A program made the position numbers and the translations under genes. A model generated the notes under the pieces. It saw nothing but the letters and a program-made list of their open reading frames with translations, ran no database searches and was not told the origin of the DNA. This document shows, piece by piece, positions 25,675 through 33,359 of a stretch of DNA of 64,000 nucleotides; within the stretch, counting starts at the first letter, position 1, and the number at the start of each line of letters is the position of its first letter. Origin of the DNA: Bacillota bacterium (GTDB taxonomy: Bacteria > Bacillota > Clostridia > Christensenellales > SZUA-584); NCBI GenBank assembly GCA_023410475.1, contig JAEYPS010000021.1, forward strand, positions 62,001 through 126,000, given 5' to 3'.

Positions 25675-26334
25675 ATGAGCACAAACTCAGTCTCAACCGC
25701 ACCATCTGCAATACAGTCGGCGGTGGAACAGAGCAAAGGAAAATCGATACTTGAGAAATCCGGCCTTGACGTCAACGACTTCTTAAAGCTGCTCATAGCG
25801 CAGATTAAGAATCAGGACCCTATGGGCGGCTCGTCCGGAGGCGGCAGCAGCAGCACGGATTATATAGCGCAGCTTGCGCAATTCACGATGCTGCAGCAGA
25901 TATCTACGCTGAGCGCCGATATCTCCTCAAGCCAGGCTTACAGCCTCATAGGCAAATACGTATACCTTAAACAGAACCCCGGCTCGGAGCTGATATTCGG
26001 CAAGGTTGACGGCGTTATAAAGGAAAAAGGGATCAACTACCTTATGGTAGGCGGCGAGATGTATGAGATGTCAAAGGTTTACGCTGTCGCCGGCCAGTAT
26101 GAGGATGCCGGAAGCGTCGAAGACCAGGTGCTTAAAAGCGCCTACCTTATTGGCAAACAGGTTAGCGCAGTAGTAACAAATGAGGCGGGCGAGGAATCGA
26201 CCGTAACCGGCAAGGTGGAGAAGATCCGGATTCAGGACGGGATAATCTACCTTATGATTGACGGTAAGGACGTAAAACTTTCGGACATCACAGAGATTTC
26301 CGAAACGCAGCCCGCACAGGAAGAAACAAATTAA
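25675..26334 (+). CDS. flgD: Hook assembly scaffold FlgD
   Basis: FlgD caps the growing hook. The 219-residue product has the N-terminal motif LDVNDFLKLLIAQIKNQDPMGG, STDYIAQLAQFTMLQQI, and a C-terminal Tudor/Fn-like region. ATG 25675 follows AGGATGAG and lies between fliK and flgE as in Bacillus. Confidence 0.95.
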   Translation: MSTNSVSTAPSAIQSAVEQSKGKSILEKSGLDVNDFLKLLIAQIKNQDPMGGSSGGGSSSTDYIAQLAQFTMLQQISTLSADISSSQAYSLIGKYVYLKQNPGSELIFGKVDGVIKEKGINYLMVGGEMYEMSKVYAVAGQYEDAGSVEDQVLKSAYLIGKQVSAVVTNEAGEESTVTGKVEKIRIQDGIIYLMIDGKDVKLSDITEISETQPAQEETN

Positions 26335-26355
26335 AAATTACGGAGGACAATCATT

Positions 26356-27231
26356 ATGATGCGTTCACTTTATTCCGGCGTGACCGGATTACGTTCCCAT
26401 CAGACTAAGATGGACGTTATAGGCAACAACATAGCAAACGTAAACACGGTAGGATATAAGGCCAGCCGTGTGGTATTTCAGGATATCTACAGCCAGACGG
26501 TGGCTCCGGCATCGGCGAGCACGGTAAACAGAGGCGGAACGAACCCGCAGCAAATAGGCCTTGGCGTTCAGCTCGCGACGATAGACGTACTCAATACCGA
26601 GTCATCGTCTCAGTACACAGGCAATACGCTTGACCTTGCCATCGACGGAGACGGGTACTTCGTTATCAACAACAGGGGAACGATAACATATACCCGCGCG
26701 GGCAACTTCTACACCGACGAGGACAACTTTCTCGTAGACTCGAACGGTAACTACGTACAGGGGTACGAAGTAGACACCGACGGCGAACTCGTATACAGGG
26801 ACGCGCTTGGCGCGGTCTGCGCCCCCACGGACGCGGGCGCAAGGCTTACGATGCAGAGGATATATATAGACCCTGATTATTATGATGTATCCGTAAGCAG
26901 CAACGGCCAGGTAGTGGGGCTAGACGAGCTCACGAGCCAGAGCCACGTTTTAGGGCAGCTGGTGCTCGCTACGTTCGCGAACCCGAACGGACTTGAGAAG
27001 ACGGGCTCCAACAACTACAGGACGACGGTCAATTCGGGAGACCCTGTGTACAATACCCCGGGCGTGGGAGGCACAGGAGTTCTCAATCCGGGCTGTCTCG
27101 AAATGTCCAACGTCGACCTTACGGCGGAATTCGCTGATATGATAGTAACTCAGAGAGGTTTTCAGGCGAACTCGAGAATAATCACCACGACTGACGAGAT
27201 GCTCGAAGAACTCGTCAACATGGTAAGGTAG
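26356..27231 (+). CDS. flgE: Flagellar hook protein FlgE
   Basis: The 291-residue product has the rod/hook N-terminus (MMRSLYSGVTGLRSHQTKMDVIGNNIANVNTVGYKASR) and C-terminus (EMSNVDLTAEFADMIVTQRGFQANSRIITTTDEMLEELVNMVR). Position directly after flgD identifies it as the hook rather than a rod protein; the length is close to that of the Bacillus hook. ATG 26356 follows ACGGAGGAC; ATG 26359 is equally possible. Confidence 0.92.
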   Translation: MMRSLYSGVTGLRSHQTKMDVIGNNIANVNTVGYKASRVVFQDIYSQTVAPASASTVNRGGTNPQQIGLGVQLATIDVLNTESSSQYTGNTLDLAIDGDGYFVINNRGTITYTRAGNFYTDEDNFLVDSNGNYVQGYEVDTDGELVYRDALGAVCAPTDAGARLTMQRIYIDPDYYDVSVSSNGQVVGLDELTSQSHVLGQLVLATFANPNGLEKTGSNNYRTTVNSGDPVYNTPGVGGTGVLNPGCLEMSNVDLTAEFADMIVTQRGFQANSRIITTTDEMLEELVNMVR

Positions 27232-27244
27232 CAGAGTCTTTGAC

Positions 27245-27278
27245 GGCGGTCGGGATACCATAACCGGCCCTGACCGCC
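27245..27278 (+). promoter_or_regulatory. Strong hairpin between flgE and flbD
   Basis: GGCGGTC-GGG (27245-27254) pairs with CCC-T-GACCGCC (27268-27278), a 10-bp GC-rich stem with one bulge and a 13-base loop. There is no T-run, so it is not a standard terminator. It may protect or partly terminate the mRNA of the highly needed hook gene before flbD and the motor genes. Confidence 0.5.
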
Positions 27279-27307
27279 GGCTTAGCAGGACTTGGGGGTA
27301 AAGGATT

Positions 27308-27511
27308 ATGATAAACGTTCACAGGATAAATACCGAAGAATTTTTGGTGAACTGCGAGCTTATAGAGTTTGTGGAGGAAACGCCCGACACCGTTATCTCG
27401 ATGGCTTCCGGGAGAAAACTTGTTGTATCCGAGAAGTGCAGCGAGATAAAAAGGCTAATAATAGAGTACAAGCGGCAGATCCATTCCACTGATCCTAAAG
27501 AGGAAAAATAG
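27308..27511 (+). CDS. flbD: Flagellar protein FlbD (SwrD)
   Basis: FlbD/SwrD is a small protein found between flgE and motA in Firmicutes; in Bacillus SwrD raises motor torque. The 67-residue product has the family form MINVHRINTEEFLVNCELIEFVEETPDTVISMASGRKLVV. ATG 27308 is nine bases from GGGGGTAA, the same variant Shine-Dalgarno seen before fliO and fliF. motA begins 12 bases later. Confidence 0.9.
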   Translation: MINVHRINTEEFLVNCELIEFVEETPDTVISMASGRKLVVSEKCSEIKRLIIEYKRQIHSTDPKEEK

Positions 27512-27523
27512 AGGTACGATGCA

Positions 27524-28333
27524 TTGGAATTAACGACTATAGTAGGAATAGCAGCGGGATTTATATTTGTCTTTGTTTCCATACTTTTTGGCGGTTCGCT
27601 GAGTTCGTTCTTCAACCTGCCGTCGCTCTTTATTGTGTTTGGAGGGACTATCGCTTCAACAATTGTTTCTTACCATGGAAAAGCGCTGAAGTCCCTTAAG
27701 ACTGTTTATTTCAATGCGTTTAAAAAGAAGGACTCAGATCTGAACGAGGATATAGAGCTCATCATAAGCATAGCGAATATCGCGAGGCGTGAAGGGCTAT
27801 TAGCGCTTGAAGACGCCACGGCAGAGCTTGAAAACCCGTTCCTCAAAAAGGGCATCATGCTTATAGTTGACGGCGCTGACGCCGAGCTTATCAAAAACGT
27901 GCTGGAGACAGAGATCTACTTCATACAGGCAAGGCATGCTCAGGGGCAGGCGATAGTCAACAGCATGGCGTCTTACGCTCCCGCGTACGGCATGATAGGA
28001 ACGCTTATAGGACTCATAAATATGCTGAAGAATTTAAGCGACTACGCTGCGCTTGGGCCCGGAATGTCCGTTGCGTTAATAACTACTTTTTACGGAGTGT
28101 TACTGGCCAACCTCGTTTTTATACCGATCTCAAAGAAATTAAAGTCGCAAAGCGACAGCGAAACGCTGCAAAAAGAGCTTTATATTGAAGGCCTGCTGTC
28201 GATACAAAACGGTGAAAACCCGAGGATAATAAAAGACAAGCTGACTTCGTTTATCTCGCGCAGCGATATAAGAAAAGAACAGCCAGTCAAGGAACAGGAT
28301 ACAAACGCCGAGGTTAAGGAGATAGTGCGGTGA
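27524..28333 (+). CDS. motA: Flagellar stator protein MotA
   Basis: MotA forms the stator ring around MotB. The 269-residue product has four membrane helices, the loop LIISIANIARREGLLALEDA, and the conserved NSMASYAPAYGMIGTLIGLINMLKN segment around helix 3. The start is TTG 27524; GAGGTA is upstream. Its stop overlaps the motB GTG. Confidence 0.95.
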   Translation: MELTTIVGIAAGFIFVFVSILFGGSLSSFFNLPSLFIVFGGTIASTIVSYHGKALKSLKTVYFNAFKKKDSDLNEDIELIISIANIARREGLLALEDATAELENPFLKKGIMLIVDGADAELIKNVLETEIYFIQARHAQGQAIVNSMASYAPAYGMIGTLIGLINMLKNLSDYAALGPGMSVALITTFYGVLLANLVFIPISKKLKSQSDSETLQKELYIEGLLSIQNGENPRIIKDKLTSFISRSDIRKEQPVKEQDTNAEVKEIVR

Positions 28334-29127
28334 GAAGGAACAAACCGGAAGCCCCTCAAGAGGAAGGCTCACCGGCGTGGATGAATACATACGGAGATAT
28401 GGTAACGCTGCTGCTTACGTTTTTCGTACTGCTTTTTTCTTTTTCTACGATCGACGCGAAAAAATGGGAAGAGATAGTTAATTCGTTTACCGGAATAACC
28501 ATTCTCGAGATACCCGCGCTTGACCCTAACGCGCCCGGTGAGACCGAGGGGAGACAAAAGGGCAAGTTCGTTATCACATCTGCGCAGCCGTCGGCCACTC
28601 CGGAGCCTGCGCAGGAAACGAGCGCTCCCGTGTCGCTGAAAAACGACCATATAATCGTCAGCTTCAACGAGATGTACGCGAGAATAAAAAATCATATCGA
28701 GCAGAATGAGCTTGAGCAGATAATGACAGTTCAATATGTCGACGAATATACAGTGCTTCTGAGGATGTCTGACTCCGCGTTCTTCGATTCGGGGAGCGAT
28801 AAGATAAAAGAAGACGTAAAAGTCGTGCTGCAGGATGTCTGCGCGATAATAAAAGAATATGAGGATCTTATTCGTACGATACGCGTAGAAGGCCATACGG
28901 ACAACGTGCCTATGAAAAATGCTAATTTCGTAGATAACTGGGATCTTTCAACGGGAAGAGCCGAAAAAGTCGTAAGGTATACCATAAAGGTTACGAAACT
29001 GAATCCTGCGCTGTTCAGTGCGACCGGTTACGGAGAATACCGTCCGATAGCCGATAACAAAACAGCCGCGGGCAAGGCAAAGAACAGGCGCGTTGACTTT
29101 ATAATAGAAAACATACTGAAAGGATAG
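28330..29127 (+). CDS. motB: Flagellar stator protein MotB
   Basis: MotB anchors the stator to peptidoglycan and carries the ion-binding Asp. The 265-residue product has a plug and one membrane helix with the sequence YGDMVTLLLTFFVLLFSFS (Asp about residue 23), a Pro-rich linker, and an OmpA-like domain with VEGHTDNVPMKN and NWDLSTGRAEKVVRY. Whether it uses H+ or Na+ cannot be decided by eye. GTG 28330 overlaps the motA stop by four bases. Confidence 0.95.
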   Translation: MRRNKPEAPQEEGSPAWMNTYGDMVTLLLTFFVLLFSFSTIDAKKWEEIVNSFTGITILEIPALDPNAPGETEGRQKGKFVITSAQPSATPEPAQETSAPVSLKNDHIIVSFNEMYARIKNHIEQNELEQIMTVQYVDEYTVLLRMSDSAFFDSGSDKIKEDVKVVLQDVCAIIKEYEDLIRTIRVEGHTDNVPMKNANFVDNWDLSTGRAEKVVRYTIKVTKLNPALFSATGYGEYRPIADNKTAAGKAKNRRVDFIIENILKG

Positions 29128-29137
29128 ACGTAAAGCC

Positions 29138-29539
29138 ATGAAAAAGATAATTATAATAATAGTATTGGTTTTACTCGTTGCAGGAGCGGGGCTGTACTTC
29201 TTTGTATTTTCCGGAGGACCGAAAGAGCCGGATATCTGTTACTATACTCCTGGCGATTATTTCGTTACAAATGTGAAGGACAGCACGGCGCTGTTCAAGG
29301 TAACGATAGTGATAGAATACTTAACGACGAACGAGGAAAGCACGCGTGAGCACCTTTCGGAGATCAACCATGCAATACGCGATATAATAGTGTTCACACT
29401 TCGTTCAAAGACGGAACCAGAGCTTCGCTCGCAGGGCATCGAGCAGGAGCTGAGAAATGCTATTGTGGATAATTTAAACAAGGGTTTGGGTATTGACTAT
29501 ATAAGTACCATCTATTTTAATGATTTTGTGATACAATAG
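29138..29539 (+). CDS. fliL: Flagellar basal-body protein FliL
   Basis: FliL is a single-pass membrane protein that surrounds the stator. The 133-residue product has one membrane helix (about 4-23) and a SPFH-like extracytoplasmic domain ending in GLGIDYISTIYFNDFVIQ, the conserved FliL tail. Gene order motB-fliL-fliM is standard. Confidence 0.93.
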   Translation: MKKIIIIIVLVLLVAGAGLYFFVFSGGPKEPDICYYTPGDYFVTNVKDSTALFKVTIVIEYLTTNEESTREHLSEINHAIRDIIVFTLRSKTEPELRSQGIEQELRNAIVDNLNKGLGIDYISTIYFNDFVIQ

Positions 29540-29598
29540 TTTTTATTTTGGTTTCCGAACCTGTGATGTTTGGGGCCAACACAGATAGGAGAGGCGCG

Positions 29599-30609
29599 TT
29601 GTCAAACATATTATCTCAAAACGAAATAGATGAACTATTAAGCGTATTAGCTTCGGGAAATGACGCCTCCGCCGATATGCAGTCGGAGGATGAAGCCAAG
29701 CTTATTAAATCTTACGACTTCAGGACGGCGAATAAGTTTTCGAAAGACCAGATGCGTACGCTGCATTTTATATACGATAATTTTGCCAGCAGGCTGTCAA
29801 CCTATTTGTCGGGAACGCTTAGGGCAGCTTGTGAAGTTGAGATAATTTCCATAGAAGAACAGACGTTTTCAGAGCTCAGCAACTCCATGCCCACACCTGT
29901 TATCGTATCGATAATAAACATGCCTCCGCTGCAGGGATCGGTGCTGTTTGAGATATCTCCCGTAATATCATATGAGATAATCAGCAGGCTGTTGGGGGGA
30001 ACAGGGCAGTTCGATAATGTCGACAAACCGTTTACGGAAATAGAGATTTCCATAATGGAAAGGATTATCCGCAGAATACTGCAGCTTATGAACGAAGCCT
30101 GGGAAAAGATAAACAAAGTGACAGCGTCTCTTGACAGGATAGAAACGAGTTCGCAGTATGTCCAGATAGTATCGGCAAACGAGCCCATCGCTATAATAAC
30201 GATGAACGTAAAGATAGGAAATGTGTCCGATATAATAAACCTTTGCATACCGCATGTGGCAGTGCAGCCAATCGCGAAGCAGCTCGTAATGAAATCGTGG
30301 TATTCGGACAAGAACGTAACGCGCACGAATGAAGAAAAGAAGGATTTTGAAGCCAGGCTGTCGGGGATTTATCTTACTCTTCAGGCCATCTTCAACAACA
30401 CAAACGCATCGGTGAAAGATGTGCTTGGAACGCAGATCGGCGATGTGATAAGGATAGACCACAATATAAACGAGCCGATTACCATAAAGGTTGAGCATAT
30501 ACCAAAGTTTAAGGGAGCCATCGGTTTGCGGGGCACAAACTATGCCGTACAGGTAGGGGAAATACTTAAGGAGGGTACAGTCAATGAATTATCAGACACC
30601 TTTGAATGA
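29599..30609 (+). CDS. fliM: Flagellar motor switch protein FliM
   Basis: FliM is the C-ring protein that binds CheY-P. I place the start at TTG 29599, after AGGAGAGG, giving 336 residues and the classic opening MSNILSQNEIDELLSVL, which is the CheY-P-binding motif; a longer version would add 17 atypical residues. The middle domain (TFSELSNSMPTPVIVSIINMPPLQGSVLFEISP) and C-terminal SPOA domain are present. It overlaps fliY by 26 bases. Confidence 0.95.
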   Translation: MSNILSQNEIDELLSVLASGNDASADMQSEDEAKLIKSYDFRTANKFSKDQMRTLHFIYDNFASRLSTYLSGTLRAACEVEIISIEEQTFSELSNSMPTPVIVSIINMPPLQGSVLFEISPVISYEIISRLLGGTGQFDNVDKPFTEIEISIMERIIRRILQLMNEAWEKINKVTASLDRIETSSQYVQIVSANEPIAIITMNVKIGNVSDIINLCIPHVAVQPIAKQLVMKSWYSDKNVTRTNEEKKDFEARLSGIYLTLQAIFNNTNASVKDVLGTQIGDVIRIDHNINEPITIKVEHIPKFKGAIGLRGTNYAVQVGEILKEGTVNELSDTFE

Positions 30610-31660
30610 CGATTACAGCAAAATGCCGGATGAAACGGCTGATATAACGCTAAGCGCCCATGAGAAAGACGCTCTGGGTGAAATAGGCAATATTTGCATG
30701 GGTACATCCGCCACCACTTTATCTACGCTGCTTGGCAAGAGGGTAACAATTACAACGCCCACAGTGAGCATATCGCACGGCAACGAATATCTTGACGATT
30801 ATGAAAGGCCGGTGGTGCTTACTGAGGTCTCTTATATACAAGGCCTTGACGGGCTTAATACATTTCTTATCAAAAAAGAGGACGCCCTTTTGATAACGAG
30901 CCTTCTTATGGGCGGCGACGGAACCGATGCAAATACAGGCGAATATGATGAGATTTATTTAAGCGCAATCAGCGAAGTAATGAATCAGATGGTCGGATCC
31001 TCATCTACAGCGCTTGCTAACACGCTGCATGTGCATGTAAACATATCTCCGCCTGTTATCCGGGAGCTTACCGACGATGAAAAATACGAAAAGAGGCAAT
31101 CCGAAGAGGATGCTATAGTGATAAGCTTCAGGATGGAAATAGAAGACCTTCTTGTAAGCAATATTATGCAGGTCATGCCGGTTAGATTCGGTAAAAAGCT
31201 CGTAACCTCCATTAGTGAACCGGAGGAGCAGGCAGAAGAGAAAAAAACACCCATCAGTGTTAAGCAAGAAATATCTGAAGAAAGTGCGGTCAAGGATATG
31301 CAAAGCAGTGTTGTTCAAAATCCGAGCGTCGAGGAAAAAAACGTCGAGTTAAAGTCGGTGCAGTTTCAAACGTTTGACAACATAAGCGCTGCCGGGAATA
31401 TTGCGATGGGCAACAATATCGATCTTATTATAGATGTTCCCCTGCAGGTTACGGTAGTGCTTGGAAAGAGCAGAAAGAATATAAAAGAGATACTCGATCT
31501 TGGCATGGGCTCTATAATCGTGCTAGACCGTCTGGCAGGGGAAATGGTAGACGTGCTCGTCAACGGAAAGATGTTCGCGCGCGGTGAGGTGGTCGTTATA
31601 AACGACAACTACGGCGTAAGGATTACAGAGATGGCTGAGTCAAACCCGGCGAAGTCATAA
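30584..31660 (+). CDS. fliY: Flagellar switch/CheY-P phosphatase FliY
   Basis: FliY replaces FliN in many Firmicutes: a CheC-like CheY-P phosphatase fused to a FliN SPOA domain. Both phosphatase motifs of the form D/S-xxx-E-xx-N-x22-P are intact: DALGEIGN...P near residue 30 and SAISEVMN...P near residue 130. A variable Glu-rich linker (about 210-255) joins the C-terminal FliN domain (NIDLIIDVPLQVTVVLGKSRKNIKEIL). ATG 30584 follows GGAGGG. It is the last flagellar gene; no cheY follows in the window. Confidence 0.95.
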   Translation: MNYQTPLNDDYSKMPDETADITLSAHEKDALGEIGNICMGTSATTLSTLLGKRVTITTPTVSISHGNEYLDDYERPVVLTEVSYIQGLDGLNTFLIKKEDALLITSLLMGGDGTDANTGEYDEIYLSAISEVMNQMVGSSSTALANTLHVHVNISPPVIRELTDDEKYEKRQSEEDAIVISFRMEIEDLLVSNIMQVMPVRFGKKLVTSISEPEEQAEEKKTPISVKQEISEESAVKDMQSSVVQNPSVEEKNVELKSVQFQTFDNISAAGNIAMGNNIDLIIDVPLQVTVVLGKSRKNIKEILDLGMGSIIVLDRLAGEMVDVLVNGKMFARGEVVVINDNYGVRITEMAESNPAKS

Positions 31661-31862
31661 CCCCGGGTTGCAAATCATAAAGCAATCGTGAGGGCTTCAG
31701 CCAGCTTTATATTGTCACAAAAGTAATAGAGTATAATATACGGGCGCTTTGCCCGCGCAGCCCACACCTTGCAGTTTTGCGCAGTTTAAAGCGAAGCAAG
31801 GAACAAATCGAAGCGAGCAAAACTGAGAACTGGCGGAAAACCGAAGGTTTTAGGCAAGCTCG

Positions 31863-31884
31863 AACCGGCTTTAGCCGGTTTTTT
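31863..31884 (+). terminator. Rho-independent terminator downstream of fliY
   Basis: AACCGGCT, loop TT, AGCCGGTT, then TTTT: a perfect 8-bp stem with T-run. It lies 203 bases after the fliY stop and ends either the flagellar operon or a short RNA encoded in the gap. Confidence 0.85.
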
Positions 31885-31963
31885 GCGCTGAAATATGTTA
31901 ATTATGTAACCTGATATTCAGATTGTATATAGTGTTTAACTGACTGAAAAAACGTATTATTTG

Positions 31964-31972
31964 TGATATAAT
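31964..31972 (+). promoter_or_regulatory. Extended -10 promoter for the GH1 gene
   Basis: TGATATAAT at 31964-31972 is an extended -10 (TGnTATAAT) about 30 bases before the ATG at 32002. No good -35 is present at the expected distance, as is common with extended -10 promoters. Confidence 0.5.
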
Positions 31973-32001
31973 ATAAAAAATTGGCTTAGGGGGTTTTGGC
32001 C

Positions 32002-33291
32002 ATGTCTTTTATACTTCCGGAGGATATGAGGCTCGGAGTCGCGGCCGCGGCAACTCAGATAGAGGGCGGCAACAGGCAGAACAGCTGGTACGACTGGCAT
32101 CTCAAGGGACATATAAAAGACGGCTCTGACCCGTCCGTTGCGAATATGCATTATGAGCTGTACGAACACGATGCTCAGATAATGCACGGCCTTGGTATAA
32201 AGGATTATCGCCTCGGTATCGAATGGGCAAGGCTCGAGCCCGAGCGAGGGGTGTTCGATGAACAAGAGTTCATGCATTACCGCAAAGAGCTGCTGCTATT
32301 AAAAGAACTTGGAATAAAGCCGCTTCTCACCATCCACCATTTTACCAATCCTCTTTGGTTTGAGCGTATGGGCGCGTTTGAAAGCAAAGAATGCGTATCG
32401 ATATTTCTGAATTTCGTTAAAAAGGTTATAGAAGAGCTGGGAGACCTCGTTTCGGAGTATATCACAATAAACGAGCCTAATGTTTACGCTGTAATCGGGT
32501 ATTTCTTCGGCGAATGGCCTCCCGGCAAAAAGTCGTTCAAAGCGACAATCCGTGTGCTTAACAACATGTGCGAATGTCATGTGAAGGCGTATGAGCTTAT
32601 ACTTAAGCTGCGCGAGGGCATGGGGTACGGCGACACTATGGTAAGCTACGCCCATCATATGAGAGTGTTCGCTCCGAAAAACCCCAAAAATCTGTGGCAC
32701 CGAATATGCACGCCTATATTGCGCCGCGTATTTCAATCCTCAGTATCAAAAGCGTATCTTACAGGCAGAGGCAGTTTTCCGCTGAAGAGCGTAAAAGGAG
32801 TTTCACAAGGCACGTTCTGCGATTTCCACGCGATAAATTACTACAGCCGGGCGGCAGTCGCGGGTTTTTCAGAGGAGTATATGGACGGCGTGCCAGTCAA
32901 CGACCTCGGGTGGGAGATATACCCCGAGGGTATAGTCAAAGTGTCTAAGGAGCTTTATGAGCTTTCAAAACTTCCTGTCTACATAACAGAAAACGGCACG
33001 TGCGACAACACGGACGATTTTCGCAGCCGCTATATATACGAGCATATAAAGGCGCTCTGTGAAAGCGGACTGCCCGTAAGGCGCTATTATCACTGGTGTT
33101 TTACCGACAACTTCGAGTGGTTAGAGGGCTTCTCGGCGAGGTTCGGGCTCGTGCATATCGATTATTTAAACCAGGAGCGCACAGTAAAGCGCAGCGGAGA
33201 GTTTTATAAGAGGATGATAGAGCACAGGGGCGTCACGCAGGAAATGTACGGCGAATTCTGCGCTGTGGTATATAAGACTAATAAGGCTTAA
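32002..33291 (+). CDS. Glycoside hydrolase family 1 beta-glycosidase
   Basis: A cytoplasmic retaining beta-glycosidase. ATG 32002, eight bases after AGGGGG, gives 429 residues, slightly short for GH1. The acid/base glutamate is in ITINEPN (about E158) and the nucleophile in VYITENG (about E330); the HHFTNPLWF segment of the active site is present. There is no signal peptide, so it acts on imported beta-glucosides or beta-galactosides, probably delivered by the GPH symporter encoded next. There is no phospho-sugar partner such as a PTS in view, so the non-phosphorylated activity is likelier. Confidence 0.9.
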   Translation: MSFILPEDMRLGVAAAATQIEGGNRQNSWYDWHLKGHIKDGSDPSVANMHYELYEHDAQIMHGLGIKDYRLGIEWARLEPERGVFDEQEFMHYRKELLLLKELGIKPLLTIHHFTNPLWFERMGAFESKECVSIFLNFVKKVIEELGDLVSEYITINEPNVYAVIGYFFGEWPPGKKSFKATIRVLNNMCECHVKAYELILKLREGMGYGDTMVSYAHHMRVFAPKNPKNLWHRICTPILRRVFQSSVSKAYLTGRGSFPLKSVKGVSQGTFCDFHAINYYSRAAVAGFSEEYMDGVPVNDLGWEIYPEGIVKVSKELYELSKLPVYITENGTCDNTDDFRSRYIYEHIKALCESGLPVRRYYHWCFTDNFEWLEGFSARFGLVHIDYLNQERTVKRSGEFYKRMIEHRGVTQEMYGEFCAVVYKTNKA

Positions 33292-33359
33292 AGGCTGCCG
33301 GATTTGTTTTTTAGCTTGGAGACCATGCTCCATTTCAAATGACAATAAGGAGGAAGCAA

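Larger units (their letters stand above)
31661..32001. other. Intergenic region after fliY with an inverted-repeat element
   Basis: No gene. A -10-like TATAAT lies at 31732, then a CGGGC/GCCCG hairpin (31741-31755), then CAGTTTTGC (31772-31780) matched by GCAAAACTG (31817-31825) enclosing GCGAAGC and CGAAGCG, and finally the terminator at 31863. This could be a small RNA of about 140 bases or an interspersed repeat that also ends the flagellar transcript. Confidence 0.45.

Noticed and set aside
29050..29057. GCCGATAA inside motB
   Set aside because: No TAAA at the right distance upstream and fully explained by coding sequence.
30209..30233. TAAA-N14-CCGATAT inside fliM
   Set aside because: It fits the SigD consensus but lies within a conserved coding region 350 bases before fliY; likely chance. 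A transcription start map would settle it.
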